A stretch of 64,000 nt of DNA from Lysobacter lycopersici (GCF_007556775.1 NZ_CP041742.1:682001-746000), one strand, 5' to 3'; counted from the stretch's first letter, positions 7,964 through 15,882 are shown. Numbers and translations: made by a program. The notes: generated from the letters alone by a model not told the origin.

Positions 7964-8788
7964 TCAGCCGTGGGTCGTGTCCGACTCCACCGACGCGGTC
8001 TGGGTCACCACCTGACCATCGACCACCGGCAGGCGGTCGCCCACCGGCTTCTGGTCCATGCGCACGGTGTGCTCGACGCCCTGGTAGCTGTAGGTCACGT
8101 CGTAGCCGACCGTCTTGTTTTCGGTACCCAGCGCGATCCGGCTACCCGGCTTGCTGCCCATGCGCATCGTGCCGGTGGTGCCGTCCGGATTGCGGTAGGT
8201 GACGTTCCAGGCCACGGTCTTCGACGAGGTCGAAGTCGAGGTCTCGGTGTGGCATTGCTGTTCGGTCTTGTTCACCACCTGCCCACCGACATGGCGTTTA
8301 TCGATTTCGCGCCCGGCGAACCCGCCGCCGACCGCGCCGGCCACGGTCGCGAGCTTGCGGCCATTGCCCTTGCCGACCTGGTTGCCGATCAGGCCGCCGA
8401 TCACGGCGCCGGCCACGGTGCCTCCGACGTTGCCGTCGCGCTCGGGCGCGCGTTCCTGCACCACCACGTCCTGGCAGACCTGGTGCGGGGTGGAAGTCGT
8501 GCTCGATTCGCGCACCGGATCGGTGCCGATCACGGTCGCGTACGCCTGCTGCTTGCTGGTGATCGGCTTCACGCCGACGACGTCCGCGTATTCGGCTTGC
8601 GGCGACGCCGGGATGCTGGTGTCGGCGGTGGCGACATCCGCGGCGGCATCGAGCGACGACGGCGTGGCGAGATCGCCCGGCGCGGATGCGGAGATCGAAT
8701 CCGGCTGGCGCATGTGCTGGAACGCGGCCACGGCGACGCCGCCGACCAGCAGCGCAGCGATCGCGATGGCGAGGGTGCTCTTGTTCAT
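7964..8788 (-). CDS. Glycine-zipper 2TM-domain envelope protein
   Basis: 274 residues with an N-terminal membrane anchor or uncleaved signal (about 5-24). A central glycine-zipper 2TM segment around 121-155 (G-G-T-V-A-G-A-V-I-G-G-L-I-G-N-Q-V-G-K-G) is as in SlyB/Rickettsia 17-kDa antigen proteins. The C-terminal region after about 185 (V-A-W-N-V-T-Y ... Y-D-V-T-Y-S-Y-Q-G) contains two similar beta motifs. Members sit in the cell envelope and are thought to contribute to outer-membrane integrity; the exact role is unknown. A strong terminator follows. Confidence 0.8.
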   Translation of the reverse strand: MNKSTLAIAIAALLVGGVAVAAFQHMRQPDSISASAPGDLATPSSLDAAADVATADTSIPASPQAEYADVVGVKPITSKQQAYATVIGTDPVRESSTTSTPHQVCQDVVVQERAPERDGNVGGTVAGAVIGGLIGNQVGKGNGRKLATVAGAVGGGFAGREIDKRHVGGQVVNKTEQQCHTETSTSTSSKTVAWNVTYRNPDGTTGTMRMGSKPGSRIALGTENKTVGYDVTYSYQGVEHTVRMDQKPVGDRLPVVDGQVVTQTASVESDTTHG

Positions 8789-8914
8789 TTCGTGGTCTCC
8801 CGCGGCCCCGGCCGCATGACATGGACGCGCCGATTGCAGCACCACCGCCCTGAGCGGCAGCCAAACGGCTGAATGGGCCGTCCGCGGAACAAACCCGGCG
8901 CCTGCATTGCGTGC

Positions 8915-8920
8915 TAGCGT
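8915..8920 (+). promoter_or_regulatory. Candidate -10 box (TAGCGT) of the DUF6116-tatD unit
   Basis: GCTAGCGTCGG lies 29 bases before the ATG at 8949. It matches a TAGNNT pattern seen in front of several genes in this window; no convincing -35 box is visible. Confidence 0.4.
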
Positions 8921-8948
8921 CGGCCGAACGCGATGCCCGGAGACTTCC

Positions 8949-9182
8949 ATGCCCAACCCCCTGCTCGGCCCGGTCCTGCGCTGGTTCGGCAAGCTCAGTT
9001 ATCCGAGGCTATTCGCGGTCGCGGCGTTCCTGTTCGTGGCCGACATGCTGATCCCGGACGTGATTCCCTTCGCCGACGAACTGCTGCTCGGCCTCGGCAC
9101 CCTGCTGCTCGCGAACTGGAAGAAGAAGGAACCGTCGGCGGACGCCAAGCCGCCGATCGAAGGCGATTCCGAACGCCGCTGA
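8949..9182 (+). CDS. DUF6116 small membrane protein
   Basis: 77 residues. A short amphipathic start is followed by hydrophobic segments at about 19-33 and 43-56, separated by the acidic turn P-D-V-I-P-F-A-D-E, and a charged K-K-K-E-rich tail. It resembles small uncharacterised proteins of the DUF6116 type in Xanthomonadaceae. The start at 8949 is preferred because G-G-A-G lies seven bases upstream. It ends one base before tatD, so the two are probably one transcript; no function is proposed. Confidence 0.72.
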   Translation: MPNPLLGPVLRWFGKLSYPRLFAVAAFLFVADMLIPDVIPFADELLLGLGTLLLANWKKKEPSADAKPPIEGDSERR

Positions 9183-9183
9183 C

Positions 9184-9960
9184 ATGCGGCTCGTCGACAG
9201 CCACAGCCATTTCGACGCCGCCGAATTCGACGCGGATCGCGCGCAGGCGCATGCGCGCGCTCTGGCCGCGGGCGTCGCGCGGCAGATCGTGCCCGCGGTC
9301 GATGCCGCCGGCTGGCCGAAGCTGAAACGGGTCTGTGCGGAATTCGGTGGATTGTTCCCGGCCTACGGCCTGCATCCGATGTTTCTCGAAGCGCATCGAC
9401 CCGAACACCTGGACGAACTGCGCAAGTGGATCGAACGCGAGAAGCCGGTCGCGGTCGGCGAATGCGGACTGGATTTCTTCGTCGAAGGACTGGATGCGGA
9501 AACGCAGGTGTTTTATTTCGAAGCCCAGTTGAAGCTGGCCCGCGAATTCGGCCTGCCGGTCATCGTGCATGCGCGCCGCGCGGTGGATGCGGTGATCGCC
9601 GCGATCCGCAAAATCGACGGACTACACGGTGTCGTGCACAGTTTTTCCGGCAGCGCCGAACAGGCGGCACAACTGCACAAGCTCGGCTTCCTGCTGGGCA
9701 TCGGCGGGCCGGTCACGTACGAACGCGCGAATCGCCTGCGCGGGATCGTGGCGGCGATGCCGCTGGAACAGTTGTTGCTGGAAACGGATTCTCCCGACCA
9801 GCCCGGCGCGGCGCATCGAGGCGAACGCAACGAACCGACGTTCCTGCCCGAGGTGCTGGACGTGGTGGCGGGCTTGCGCGGGATGGATCGCGATGATCTC
9901 GCCGCGGCGACGACGGCGAATGCGGAACGGTTGTTCGGGCTGTCCGCCTATGTGCATTGA
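9184..9960 (+). CDS. tatD: TatD family metal-dependent hydrolase (DNase)
   Basis: 258 residues in the TIM-barrel metal hydrolase family. Metal ligands visible are H7-S-H9 at the N-terminus, E in V-G-E-C-G-L-D (about 96), H in V-I-V-H-A-R (about 130), H in V-V-H-S-F-S-G (about 152) and D in L-E-T-D-S-P. Relatives are 3 prime-5 prime DNases and D-aminoacyl-tRNA-related or stress repair enzymes. It begins one base after the DUF6116 gene. It could equally be the YcfH or YjjV paralogue; TatD-family membership is certain, the exact paralogue is not. Confidence 0.88.
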   Translation: MRLVDSHSHFDAAEFDADRAQAHARALAAGVARQIVPAVDAAGWPKLKRVCAEFGGLFPAYGLHPMFLEAHRPEHLDELRKWIEREKPVAVGECGLDFFVEGLDAETQVFYFEAQLKLAREFGLPVIVHARRAVDAVIAAIRKIDGLHGVVHSFSGSAEQAAQLHKLGFLLGIGGPVTYERANRLRGIVAAMPLEQLLLETDSPDQPGAAHRGERNEPTFLPEVLDVVAGLRGMDRDDLAAATTANAERLFGLSAYVH

Positions 9961-10042
9961 CCACTGCCGGCCAGGCTTATGCCAAAATTCGCATGTGCCA
10001 TCGCACCGTCCGGCACACCGAATTCTTCCCGAGGAAAGCAAC

Positions 10043-10576
10043 ATGCGACATGTCGTTACGATTTATCTTCTGACAGCCCTTGCCGGCTTCAGCGCATGTC
10101 ATGCCGCTAATGCAGCAACGCAAACAAGGCATGCCCAGCATCACACCGCGAACATGTGCCAGCTAAGCAAGCCAACCACCAACGCAACGGCATGGCCGCG
10201 AGCAACTGGATTTCTTAATGAAGGATCCACCACCATTTATGTAATTTGCGGTTATCCCTCTCCTGAGGGTGGGTATGGGACTGCAACCGAGCAGCGGATT
10301 ATTCTGATGACACTCGACGGGCAACCTCACAGTATCGATTGCACCGGGGTAGCCGGAATGTGGCCCGGATCAAACGACACCGTCTTTGTTACCAAGAACA
10401 TAACCACTTCGCATTCAGCGGAACTTGGTGGAGATTTTTTGGTTTTTTTACCGGAAGACTTCAATCTGCCGCAAGGGTCGACGCTGCCTGCGAGTTTTTC
10501 GATCACCTGCAAGCTTCCTGCTCAGACAGGAATTAACGACGGTTACACTACAAGCACAACTAACGTAGGCAACTAA
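10043..10576 (+). CDS. Secreted protein of unknown function, AT-rich gene
   Basis: 177 residues with a signal peptide (hydrophobic 5-17, cleavage near A-N-A-A at 22-25) and an excellent ribosome-binding site (GAGGAAAG, seven bases before ATG). The mature part is Thr/Ser-rich with cysteines in N-M-C-Q-L, V-I-C-G-Y, D-C-T-G and I-T-C-K that could form two disulfides, suggesting a small beta-rich extracytoplasmic domain. Base composition is clearly more AT-rich than its neighbours, a sign of recent transfer or relaxed codon use. I do not recognise the family. Confidence 0.7.
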   Translation: MRHVVTIYLLTALAGFSACHAANAATQTRHAQHHTANMCQLSKPTTNATAWPRATGFLNEGSTTIYVICGYPSPEGGYGTATEQRIILMTLDGQPHSIDCTGVAGMWPGSNDTVFVTKNITTSHSAELGGDFLVFLPEDFNLPQGSTLPASFSITCKLPAQTGINDGYTTSTTNVGN

Positions 10577-10629
10577 ACCTACCTTCATCCGATACTTTGA
10601 ATTTAAGAAACCGCGGCATTCAAGCGCCG

Positions 10630-11412
10630 TTACCGCAGCAACATCTCGATACCCTTCCCCACCGCCGCGAACGCGAACGCGCCTGTGACGTGGGTCGCGG
10701 CGCCGAGTCCCGCGCCGCAGTCGAGCTTGAGCGCTTCGTCCTTGCCCAGTTGCGGGCGCACGCCGCAGACACTGCCGTCGGCCTGCGGGTAGCGCACGTT
10801 TTCCAGCGAATAAATCGCCGGCACGCCGAAGTAGCGGTCGTGATTCTTGGGGAAATTGAATTCCCCGCGAAGCTTCTTGCGGATCAGCGACAGCATCGCG
10901 TCGTGTTCGGTGCGCGAAAGGTCGCGCACCCGGATCTGGGTCACGTCGCTGCGCCCGCCGGCGGAACCGACGGCGACGATGGGCTGCTTGCGCCGGCGGC
11001 AGTACGCGATCGCCTCGACCTTGGTGCGGAAGCTGTCGCAGGCGTCGAGCACGAGGTCGAAACCGCCGCCGAGGATGTCGTCGAGGTTGGAAGGCGTGAG
11101 GAATTGCGGCTTCGCGTCGATCTCGATCCGCGGGTTGATCGCGCGGCAGCGTTCGGCCATGGCCTCGACCTTGGCGCGGCCGTACTGGCCTTCCAGCGCC
11201 GGCAACTGGCGATTGGTGTTCGACACGCACAGGTCGTCGGCGTCGACCAGCGTGAGCGCACCGATGCCGCTGCGCGCGAAGGCTTCGACCGCCCACGAAC
11301 CGACGCCGCCGATGCCGACCACGGCCACGCGGCAGGCCGAGAGCCGCGCCAGCGCGCCGCTGCCGTAGAGGCGGTCGATGCCGCCGAATCGATCGCGCAA
11401 GTCGCGTTCCAT
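10630..11412 (-). CDS. tcdA: tRNA threonylcarbamoyladenosine dehydratase (TcdA/CsdL)
   Basis: 260-residue E1-like (ThiF/MoeB fold) enzyme. The ATP-binding loop G-I-G-G-V-G-S-W-A-V-E is at about 34-44, and D-A-D-D-L-C-V-S-N-T-N-R-Q (about 57-69) provides the Arg finger region. D-A-C-D-S-F-R-T-K and G-S-A-G-G (about 122-152) follow, with a C-terminal helix in A-A-V-G-K-G-I-E. It converts t6A37 of ANN-decoding tRNAs to cyclic t6A. M-E-R-D-L-R-D-R-F-G-G was chosen as start because it matches the family N-terminus. It is divergent from the cytochrome gene at 11474. Confidence 0.91.
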   Translation of the reverse strand: MERDLRDRFGGIDRLYGSGALARLSACRVAVVGIGGVGSWAVEAFARSGIGALTLVDADDLCVSNTNRQLPALEGQYGRAKVEAMAERCRAINPRIEIDAKPQFLTPSNLDDILGGGFDLVLDACDSFRTKVEAIAYCRRRKQPIVAVGSAGGRSDVTQIRVRDLSRTEHDAMLSLIRKKLRGEFNFPKNHDRYFGVPAIYSLENVRYPQADGSVCGVRPQLGKDEALKLDCGAGLGAATHVTGAFAFAAVGKGIEMLLR

Positions 11413-11473
11413 GCCGTGGATTCTAGCCGGCGGGCGCATGCTATCGTTCGGCGAAACCTTCCGGGGAACCGCC

Positions 11474-11926
11474 ATGTCCGCCCAGCCCGAAGCGAAGCCG
11501 AAGTCGTCCGCCGCCATGCGCTACCTGTTCCTGTTCCTGCTCGGGCTGGTCATCGGCGCCATCGGCGTGGTGATGCTGATGCGCACCTGGGACGCCCGCA
11601 AGACGCCGCAGGATCGTTTGCCGGAAGCATTGATGGATCTGCAGGCATGGCATGCGGGTAAGCTCGACGAAGCGATCAAGCAGAACCGCTGCGACGCCAC
11701 CAACACGATCCCGCACTTTCGCGCAATGCGTTCCACCGGCGAGGACCTCGAGGCCGCGTTCCCCGACCTCGCCGACGACCAGCGTTTCAAGGACCACGCG
11801 GCGAAGTACCGCGGCACGCTCGATGCCGCGCTCGCCAGCCCGCCGCTGGATTGCGCCGGCGTCGGCACCACGCTCAAACAGGTGGGCGAAGCCTGCAAGG
11901 GTTGCCACCAGGACTTCCGCAACTGA
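11474..11926 (+). CDS. Membrane-anchored cytochrome c (class II-like)
   Basis: 150 residues: a cytoplasmic tail, one membrane helix (about 16-36), then a helical periplasmic domain with its only heme motif at the very C-terminus, C141-K-G-C144-H145. A heme site at the end of a four-helix bundle is the arrangement of class II cytochromes c (c-prime/c556). M127 or another residue would be the possible sixth ligand, which I cannot settle. It probably carries electrons or binds gases at the inner membrane. It is a single gene divergent from tcdA, with no partner oxidase nearby. Confidence 0.8.
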   Translation: MSAQPEAKPKSSAAMRYLFLFLLGLVIGAIGVVMLMRTWDARKTPQDRLPEALMDLQAWHAGKLDEAIKQNRCDATNTIPHFRAMRSTGEDLEAAFPDLADDQRFKDHAAKYRGTLDAALASPPLDCAGVGTTLKQVGEACKGCHQDFRN

Positions 11927-12075
11927 GCCCGTTGCCGCGGGGATTCATCGCGGCATCACCGGCCTGAACGCGACCTTTCCCGAACCGGCATCGTTGCCGG
12001 GGAGTTCATGCACGCAAGCCTAGGGTGGCATCGACCGCGGCCGGCGCCGCGCGTCCCATCCCACGGAGACGAGCC

Positions 12076-12537
12076 ATGAACACGACCCTGCGCATCACCA
12101 CCGCGACCGCCCTGCTCGCTTCGCTGGCGCTCGCCGGCTGCGCGACCACCTCGCCCGGCTACGGCAATGGCGGCTACAACAACGGCTATTCCAGCGCGTC
12201 CTGCTACGACTGCGGCACGGTGCAGAGCATCGAGAACGTCGGGCGCACGCCGAACGCCACCGGTGCCGTGCTCGGCGGCATCGTCGGCGCGGCCGCCACG
12301 CGCGAAGCCGTCAAGAACCACACCGACAGCAGCGCCAAGGCGAATCGCGCGGCCGTGGCCGGCGCGGTCGCGGGCGCGGTCGTCGGCAATGCGATCCAGA
12401 ACCATACCGGCACCGGCTACAACATCGTGGTTCGCACCAACGACGGCCGCACCATCACCGCGATGCAGGACGACCTCGGCTCGATCCGGGTCGGTTCCTA
12501 CGTCGAGGTACGCAACGGCCGCGCCTACCTGCGCTGA
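12076..12537 (+). CDS. SlyB-like glycine-zipper outer-membrane lipoprotein
   Basis: 153 residues with a lipoprotein signal peptide ending in the lipobox L-A-G-C (lipidated Cys about residue 22). A Gly/Tyr/Asn-rich linker follows, then two glycine-zipper helices (G-A-V-L-G-G-I-V-G-A-A and A-G-A-V-A-G-A-V-V-G), then the SlyB/YcfJ-type beta tail ending R-V-G-S-Y-V-E-V-R-N-G-R-A-Y-L-R. It is expected in the outer membrane and tied to envelope stability. A strong terminator follows directly, and GCCTAGGGT about 50 bases upstream may be the -10 region. Confidence 0.86.
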   Translation: MNTTLRITTATALLASLALAGCATTSPGYGNGGYNNGYSSASCYDCGTVQSIENVGRTPNATGAVLGGIVGAAATREAVKNHTDSSAKANRAAVAGAVAGAVVGNAIQNHTGTGYNIVVRTNDGRTITAMQDDLGSIRVGSYVEVRNGRAYLR

Positions 12538-12556
12538 ACCCGCGACGCGATCCGGC

Positions 12557-12586
12557 AAAGGCCCGCTTCGGCGGGCTTTTGCTTTT
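12557..12586 (+). terminator. Rho-independent terminator after the SlyB-like gene
   Basis: Stem AGCCCGC-type GCCCGC/GCGGGC with TTCG loop, flanked by AAAG and followed by TTTTGCTTTT. Confidence 0.9.
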
Positions 12587-12604
12587 CATGGAATGCGCAC
12601 GCGC

Positions 12605-12610
12605 TAGGAT
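12605..12610 (+). promoter_or_regulatory. Candidate -10 box (TAGGAT) of the DUF456-mscS-pldA operon
   Basis: GCGCTAGGATGG lies 28 bases before the DUF456 start and directly after the preceding terminator, so it is the natural place for the operon promoter. Confidence 0.45.
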
Positions 12611-12637
12611 GGCGCCGTCCCCCGACCCCGCACGCGC

Positions 12638-13138
12638 ATGGACCACGCCTCCGTTTTGTACCTGCTCGCCGCACTGCTGGCGGTCGTCGGCCTCGTCGGC
12701 ACGGTGCTGCCCGCCCTGCCCGGCCTGCCGCTGGTGTTCTGCGGCATGTTGCTCGCGGCCTGGGCCGACGGCTTCCGGCACATCGGCATCCCGATGCTGG
12801 TGCTGCTCGGCCTGCTCACGCTGTTCTCGCTCGGCATCGACCTGTGGGCCACCGCGCATGGCGCCAAGCGCGTGGGTGCGAGTCGCCTGGCGATCGTCGG
12901 CGCGATGCTCGGCACGCTCGGCGGACTGGTGTTCGGGCCGTTCGGCCTGCTGGTCGGCCCGTTCGCGGGCGCGCTGGCCGGCGAACTGCTGCACCGGCGC
13001 AGCCTGCAGCGCGAACACCTCGGCCACGCCGCCAAGGTCGGCTTCGGCACCTGGTTCGGCATCGTCCTCGGTACCGTGCTCAAGCTCGCGCTCGCGTTCG
13101 CCATGCTCGGCCTGTTCGCGCTGGCGTGGTGGCTGTGA
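12638..13138 (+). CDS. DUF456 integral membrane protein
   Basis: 166 residues, almost entirely hydrophobic, with about four membrane segments (5-40, 52-70, 83-110, 132-166) rich in Gly. The L-P-A-L-P-G-L-P-L-V-F motif near 24-34 and G-F-G-P-F-G-L-L-V-G-P-F-A-G-A near 100-114 are typical of DUF456 proteins, whose function is unknown. It ends in TGATG, where the stop and the mscS start share a base, so the channel gene is translationally coupled to it. A role linked to membrane tension or composition would be inference from that coupling. Confidence 0.85.
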   Translation: MDHASVLYLLAALLAVVGLVGTVLPALPGLPLVFCGMLLAAWADGFRHIGIPMLVLLGLLTLFSLGIDLWATAHGAKRVGASRLAIVGAMLGTLGGLVFGPFGLLVGPFAGALAGELLHRRSLQREHLGHAAKVGFGTWFGIVLGTVLKLALAFAMLGLFALAWWL

Positions 13139-14154
13139 TGGCGATCGATCCCGCCGTCGCGGCAAAAGCCGTCGAGCATTCGACGCTGTACCTGCGCTTC
13201 GCCACTGCGCTGGACCTGATGGAAGCCAAGCTGGTCAAGCTCGTCGCCAGCCTGCCGCTGCTGCTGGTCGCGATCCTGATCGTGCTGTTCTCCATGTGGT
13301 TCGGCAGCCTCGTCGCGCGGCGGATGCGCGTGCTGACCCGCATCGCACGCAGCAATCCCTACATGGACGGCCTGCTGCGCGGCATCGTGCGCGGCCTGAT
13401 CATCCTCGCCGGCGTGCTGGTCGCGCTGGACCTGCTCGGCGCGACCTCGCTGGTCGGCGCGGTGCTCGGTTCGGCCGGCGTGGTCGGGCTGGTGCTGGGT
13501 TTCGCGTTCAAGGACATCGCCGAGAACTACGTCGCCGGCGTGCTGCTCAGCCTGCGCCGGCCGTTCGCGCCCGGCGACCACGTGCGCATCGACAGCCACG
13601 AGGGCAAGGTGGTGTCGCTGACCTCGCGCGCGACCGTGCTGATGACCATGGACGGCAACCACCTGCAGTTGCCGAACAGCCTGGTGTTCAAATCGGTGCT
13701 GCTGAACTTCAGCCGCAACCCGCGCCGGCGCTTCGAATTCGAGACCAACGTCGGCACCCAGGCGTCGTGGCACGACGCGATGGACGCCGGCCTCGCCGCG
13801 CTGGTCTCGGTCGACGGCGTGCTCGCCGACCCGGCGCCGAACGTGCTGATCAAGGGCCTCGCCGACAGCGGCGCGACGCTGCAATTCCTCGCCTGGATCG
13901 ACCAGACCCGCAACGACCTCGGCAAGGTGCGCAGCGAGGCCATGCGCCGCGTGCGCAAGACCCTGCGCGAAGCGGGCATCCTGCCGCCGGACCCGGTGCA
14001 GAAGGTGATGCTGCTGCGCGACGCCGGCGAGCAGGAGCACGCACCGGAAACCTCCCTGTCGCGCGATACCTCGGTCGACCACGCGCTGGATGCGCAGGTC
14101 GGGCGCGCGCGCGAGATCGAGGACGGCAAGGACCTGCTGGACGCACCGCCATGA
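13138..14154 (+). CDS. Small-conductance mechanosensitive channel (MscS family)
   Basis: 338 residues. Three membrane segments (about 33-57, 79-103, 107-135); the pore helix region G-S-A-G-V-V-G-L-V-L-G-F-A-F-K-D followed by A-E-N-Y-V-A-G is the MscS TM3 signature. The beta domain has R-R-P-F-A-P-G-D-H-V and L-P-N-S-L-V, with an alpha/beta domain and a longer charged C-terminal tail than E. coli MscS. It releases solutes on hypo-osmotic shock. It is coupled to DUF456 upstream and to pldA downstream (ATGA), an arrangement that groups membrane-stress functions. Confidence 0.92.
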   Translation: MAIDPAVAAKAVEHSTLYLRFATALDLMEAKLVKLVASLPLLLVAILIVLFSMWFGSLVARRMRVLTRIARSNPYMDGLLRGIVRGLIILAGVLVALDLLGATSLVGAVLGSAGVVGLVLGFAFKDIAENYVAGVLLSLRRPFAPGDHVRIDSHEGKVVSLTSRATVLMTMDGNHLQLPNSLVFKSVLLNFSRNPRRRFEFETNVGTQASWHDAMDAGLAALVSVDGVLADPAPNVLIKGLADSGATLQFLAWIDQTRNDLGKVRSEAMRRVRKTLREAGILPPDPVQKVMLLRDAGEQEHAPETSLSRDTSVDHALDAQVGRAREIEDGKDLLDAPP

Positions 14155-15257
14155 ACACGCCAGCGCGCATCGCGCTGCTCGCATCCGCCTTCGCGGCGAT
14201 CGCCGCGCCGCGCGCGTTCGCGCAGCAGGCGGACGTCACCGCCTGCATGGCGGTCGAGAACGACAGGGACCGGCTCGCTTGCTACGACGCCGCCGCGCAC
14301 CGCGAGGCGCCGACGCCGACGGCAGCGGACGCGGCCGCTGCGCAGGCGAAGCAGCGATTGAAGGCGCTGGACGAAATCGATCCGCGTGGTGCGCGCAGCG
14401 ATCTCTACGCGTCGGAACCGAACGATGCCATCGCCAACGCCGGCAAGGGCTCGTTGCTCGACCGCCGCTGGGAACTGGCCAAGGGTTCGAAGCTCGGGAC
14501 GTGGAATTTCCGCGCCTACAAGCCGGTGTACCTGTTGCCCGCGTTCTGGAGCAGCGATCCGAACGTGATGCCGCATTCGCCGAATCCGGACAATACGGTG
14601 ACCGAGCCGCAGAACCTGCGCGACATCGAGGCGAAGTTCCAGCTGAGCTTCAAGACCAAGGCCTTCGAGAACGTGTTCGGCGACAACGGCGACATCTGGA
14701 TGGCCTACACCCAGAGTTCGCGCTGGCAGGTCTACAACGCCGCGGATTCGCGCCCGTTCCGCGAGACCAATTACGAGCCCGAAGTGCTGCTGGTGTTCCG
14801 CAACAATTACAGCCTGTTCGGCTGGAAGGGTCGCATGGCGGCGGTTGGGATCAACCACCAGTCCAACGGCCGCGCGGATCCGTTGTCGCGCAGCTGGAAC
14901 CGGGTGATGTTCAACGTCGGGCTGGACCGCGACAACTGGTCGGTGATGTTGCGCCCGTGGTATCGCATTCCGGAAGGCAACGACGACGACAATCCGGATA
15001 TCGAGGATTACATGGGCCGCGGCGACCTGACCGTGGTGCGCGTGGCCGGCGACAACGAGTTCTCGCTGATGGCGCGGCATTCCCTGCGCGGCGGCGACCG
15101 TTCGCACGGGGCGCTGCAGTTCGATTGGGGGTTCCCGATCACCCGCCAGCTGCGCGGGCATTTGCAGATGTTCGATGGCTACGGGGAAAGCATGATCGAC
15201 TACAACCACAAGGCGACGTATGTCGGCTTCGGCGTTTCTTTGCTGGAGTGGTATTGA
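14151..15257 (+). CDS. pldA: Outer-membrane phospholipase A1
   Basis: 368 residues with a signal peptide cleaved near A-F-A-Q (about 22-25) and a short Ala-rich mature N-terminus. A 12-strand barrel follows. The catalytic motif N-H-Q-S-N-G-R (near residues 240-246) supplies the His and Ser of the OMPLA His-Ser-Asn triad, and S-R-S-W-N-R downstream supplies the Asn. Family members hydrolyse outer-leaflet phospholipids when lipid asymmetry is disturbed. It is the last gene of the DUF456-mscS-pldA unit. C-terminal residue Y follows L-L-E-W, consistent with an outer-membrane barrel ending in an aromatic residue. Confidence 0.92.
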   Translation: MNTPARIALLASAFAAIAAPRAFAQQADVTACMAVENDRDRLACYDAAAHREAPTPTAADAAAAQAKQRLKALDEIDPRGARSDLYASEPNDAIANAGKGSLLDRRWELAKGSKLGTWNFRAYKPVYLLPAFWSSDPNVMPHSPNPDNTVTEPQNLRDIEAKFQLSFKTKAFENVFGDNGDIWMAYTQSSRWQVYNAADSRPFRETNYEPEVLLVFRNNYSLFGWKGRMAAVGINHQSNGRADPLSRSWNRVMFNVGLDRDNWSVMLRPWYRIPEGNDDDNPDIEDYMGRGDLTVVRVAGDNEFSLMARHSLRGGDRSHGALQFDWGFPITRQLRGHLQMFDGYGESMIDYNHKATYVGFGVSLLEWY

Positions 15258-15267
15258 TACCAAGAAA

Positions 15268-15358
15268 GTAGGCTGGGATGGAACGAAGTGGAATCCCAGC
15301 AAGATAGGTAATCAAGCTAGACAATGCTGGGATTGCGCTACGCTTCATCCCAGCCTAC
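15268..15358. repeat. GTAGGCTGGGATG inverted repeat after pldA
   Basis: Arms GTAGGCTGGGATG...TCCCAGC and GCTGGGA...CATCCCAGCCTAC pair across a short AT-rich loop, giving a long hairpin 11 bases after the pldA stop. It is a non-coding palindromic element that could also act as a transcription end. Its interior is more AT-rich than the surroundings. Confidence 0.8.
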
Positions 15359-15373
15359 GGGATCTAGATGTAA

Positions 15374-15649
15374 ATGAGCAATCGGACGTTCGCATGCCTT
15401 ACCTGCCGGAGACTCCAACGCAAGCCGCAATCGCTTGCTTCATTCGCCTGTCCGGTATGCAAGTCCGACTGTATCCGCGTGCACTGGAAGCTTCATGTGC
15501 CAGCTCCACGTAGGCGCAAAGATTGGGATAAGTTCTGGACCACTTATCTTGGCGAGCTAAGGCAACTTGAGCAATTCCATGCTGGGGCTGGTCCAGCAGA
15601 AATCATCTTGCCACTGCTAAACCAAAGGCACGTTCGAGATAGCATGTAA
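15374..15649 (+). CDS. Small zinc-ribbon-like protein of unknown function
   Basis: 91 residues. C8-L-T-C11 and C26-P-V-C29 form a C-X2-C...C-X2-C pair like a short zinc ribbon, with C33 nearby. A basic stretch V-H-W-K-L-H-V-P-A-P-R-R-R-K-D-W-D-K-F-W follows; the remainder is helical. A nucleic-acid or protein-binding role is possible but not shown. The gene is more AT-rich than its neighbours and is enclosed by palindromic repeats and a fumarase fragment, so the locus may have been acquired or rearranged. No strong ribosome-binding site is visible. Confidence 0.6.
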   Translation: MSNRTFACLTCRRLQRKPQSLASFACPVCKSDCIRVHWKLHVPAPRRRKDWDKFWTTYLGELRQLEQFHAGAGPAEIILPLLNQRHVRDSM

Positions 15650-15698
15650 CAATTTATTCAAACCGACTTTGCTTCGTAGTTCGGCTTGAACGAACGAA

Positions 15699-15799
15699 TC
15701 ACGCCACCACCGGAATCTTCCCAATCCTCGCCTGCCACTCCTTGGGTCCGATCTGGTGCACTGGTACGCCCGACGCACCCACCGACGGCAACTGACTGG
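15699..15799 (-). pseudogene. 3 prime fragment of a class I fumarase gene
   Basis: Reading the minus strand gives V-H-Q-I-G-P-K-E-W-Q-A-R-I-G-K-I-P-V-V-A then a stop. The C-terminus of the intact fumarase 2 kb away reads V-H-Q-T-G-P-R-E-W-Q-A-R-I-G-K-I-P-V-M-V-A. Similarity extends weakly a little further upstream and then is lost before the repeat at 15830. No start codon or other fumarase part is present, so this is a remnant of a second fumarase gene or of a partial duplication. Several substitutions separate it from the intact copy, so it is not a very recent event. Confidence 0.75.
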
Positions 15800-15829
15800 C
15801 CTCCATCGTTGCACCCATAAGAGCAACGG

Positions 15830-15856
15830 CTGGATTCCCGCTTTCGCGGGAATGAC
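15830..15856. repeat. CTGGATTCCCGCTTTCGCGGGAATGAC repeat end
   Basis: A solitary 27-bp copy of the element end found at 6452-6585, with the CCCGC TTTC GCGGG hairpin. It abuts the fumarase fragment. Confidence 0.75.
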
Positions 15857-15882
15857 GAGCAAAGCACCGACTTCCTGCAAAC

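Noticed and set aside
13527-15302. 591-residue minus-strand frame across mscS and pldA
   Set aside because: No start signal and no domain; the plus-strand genes overlap in the ordinary ATGA manner.
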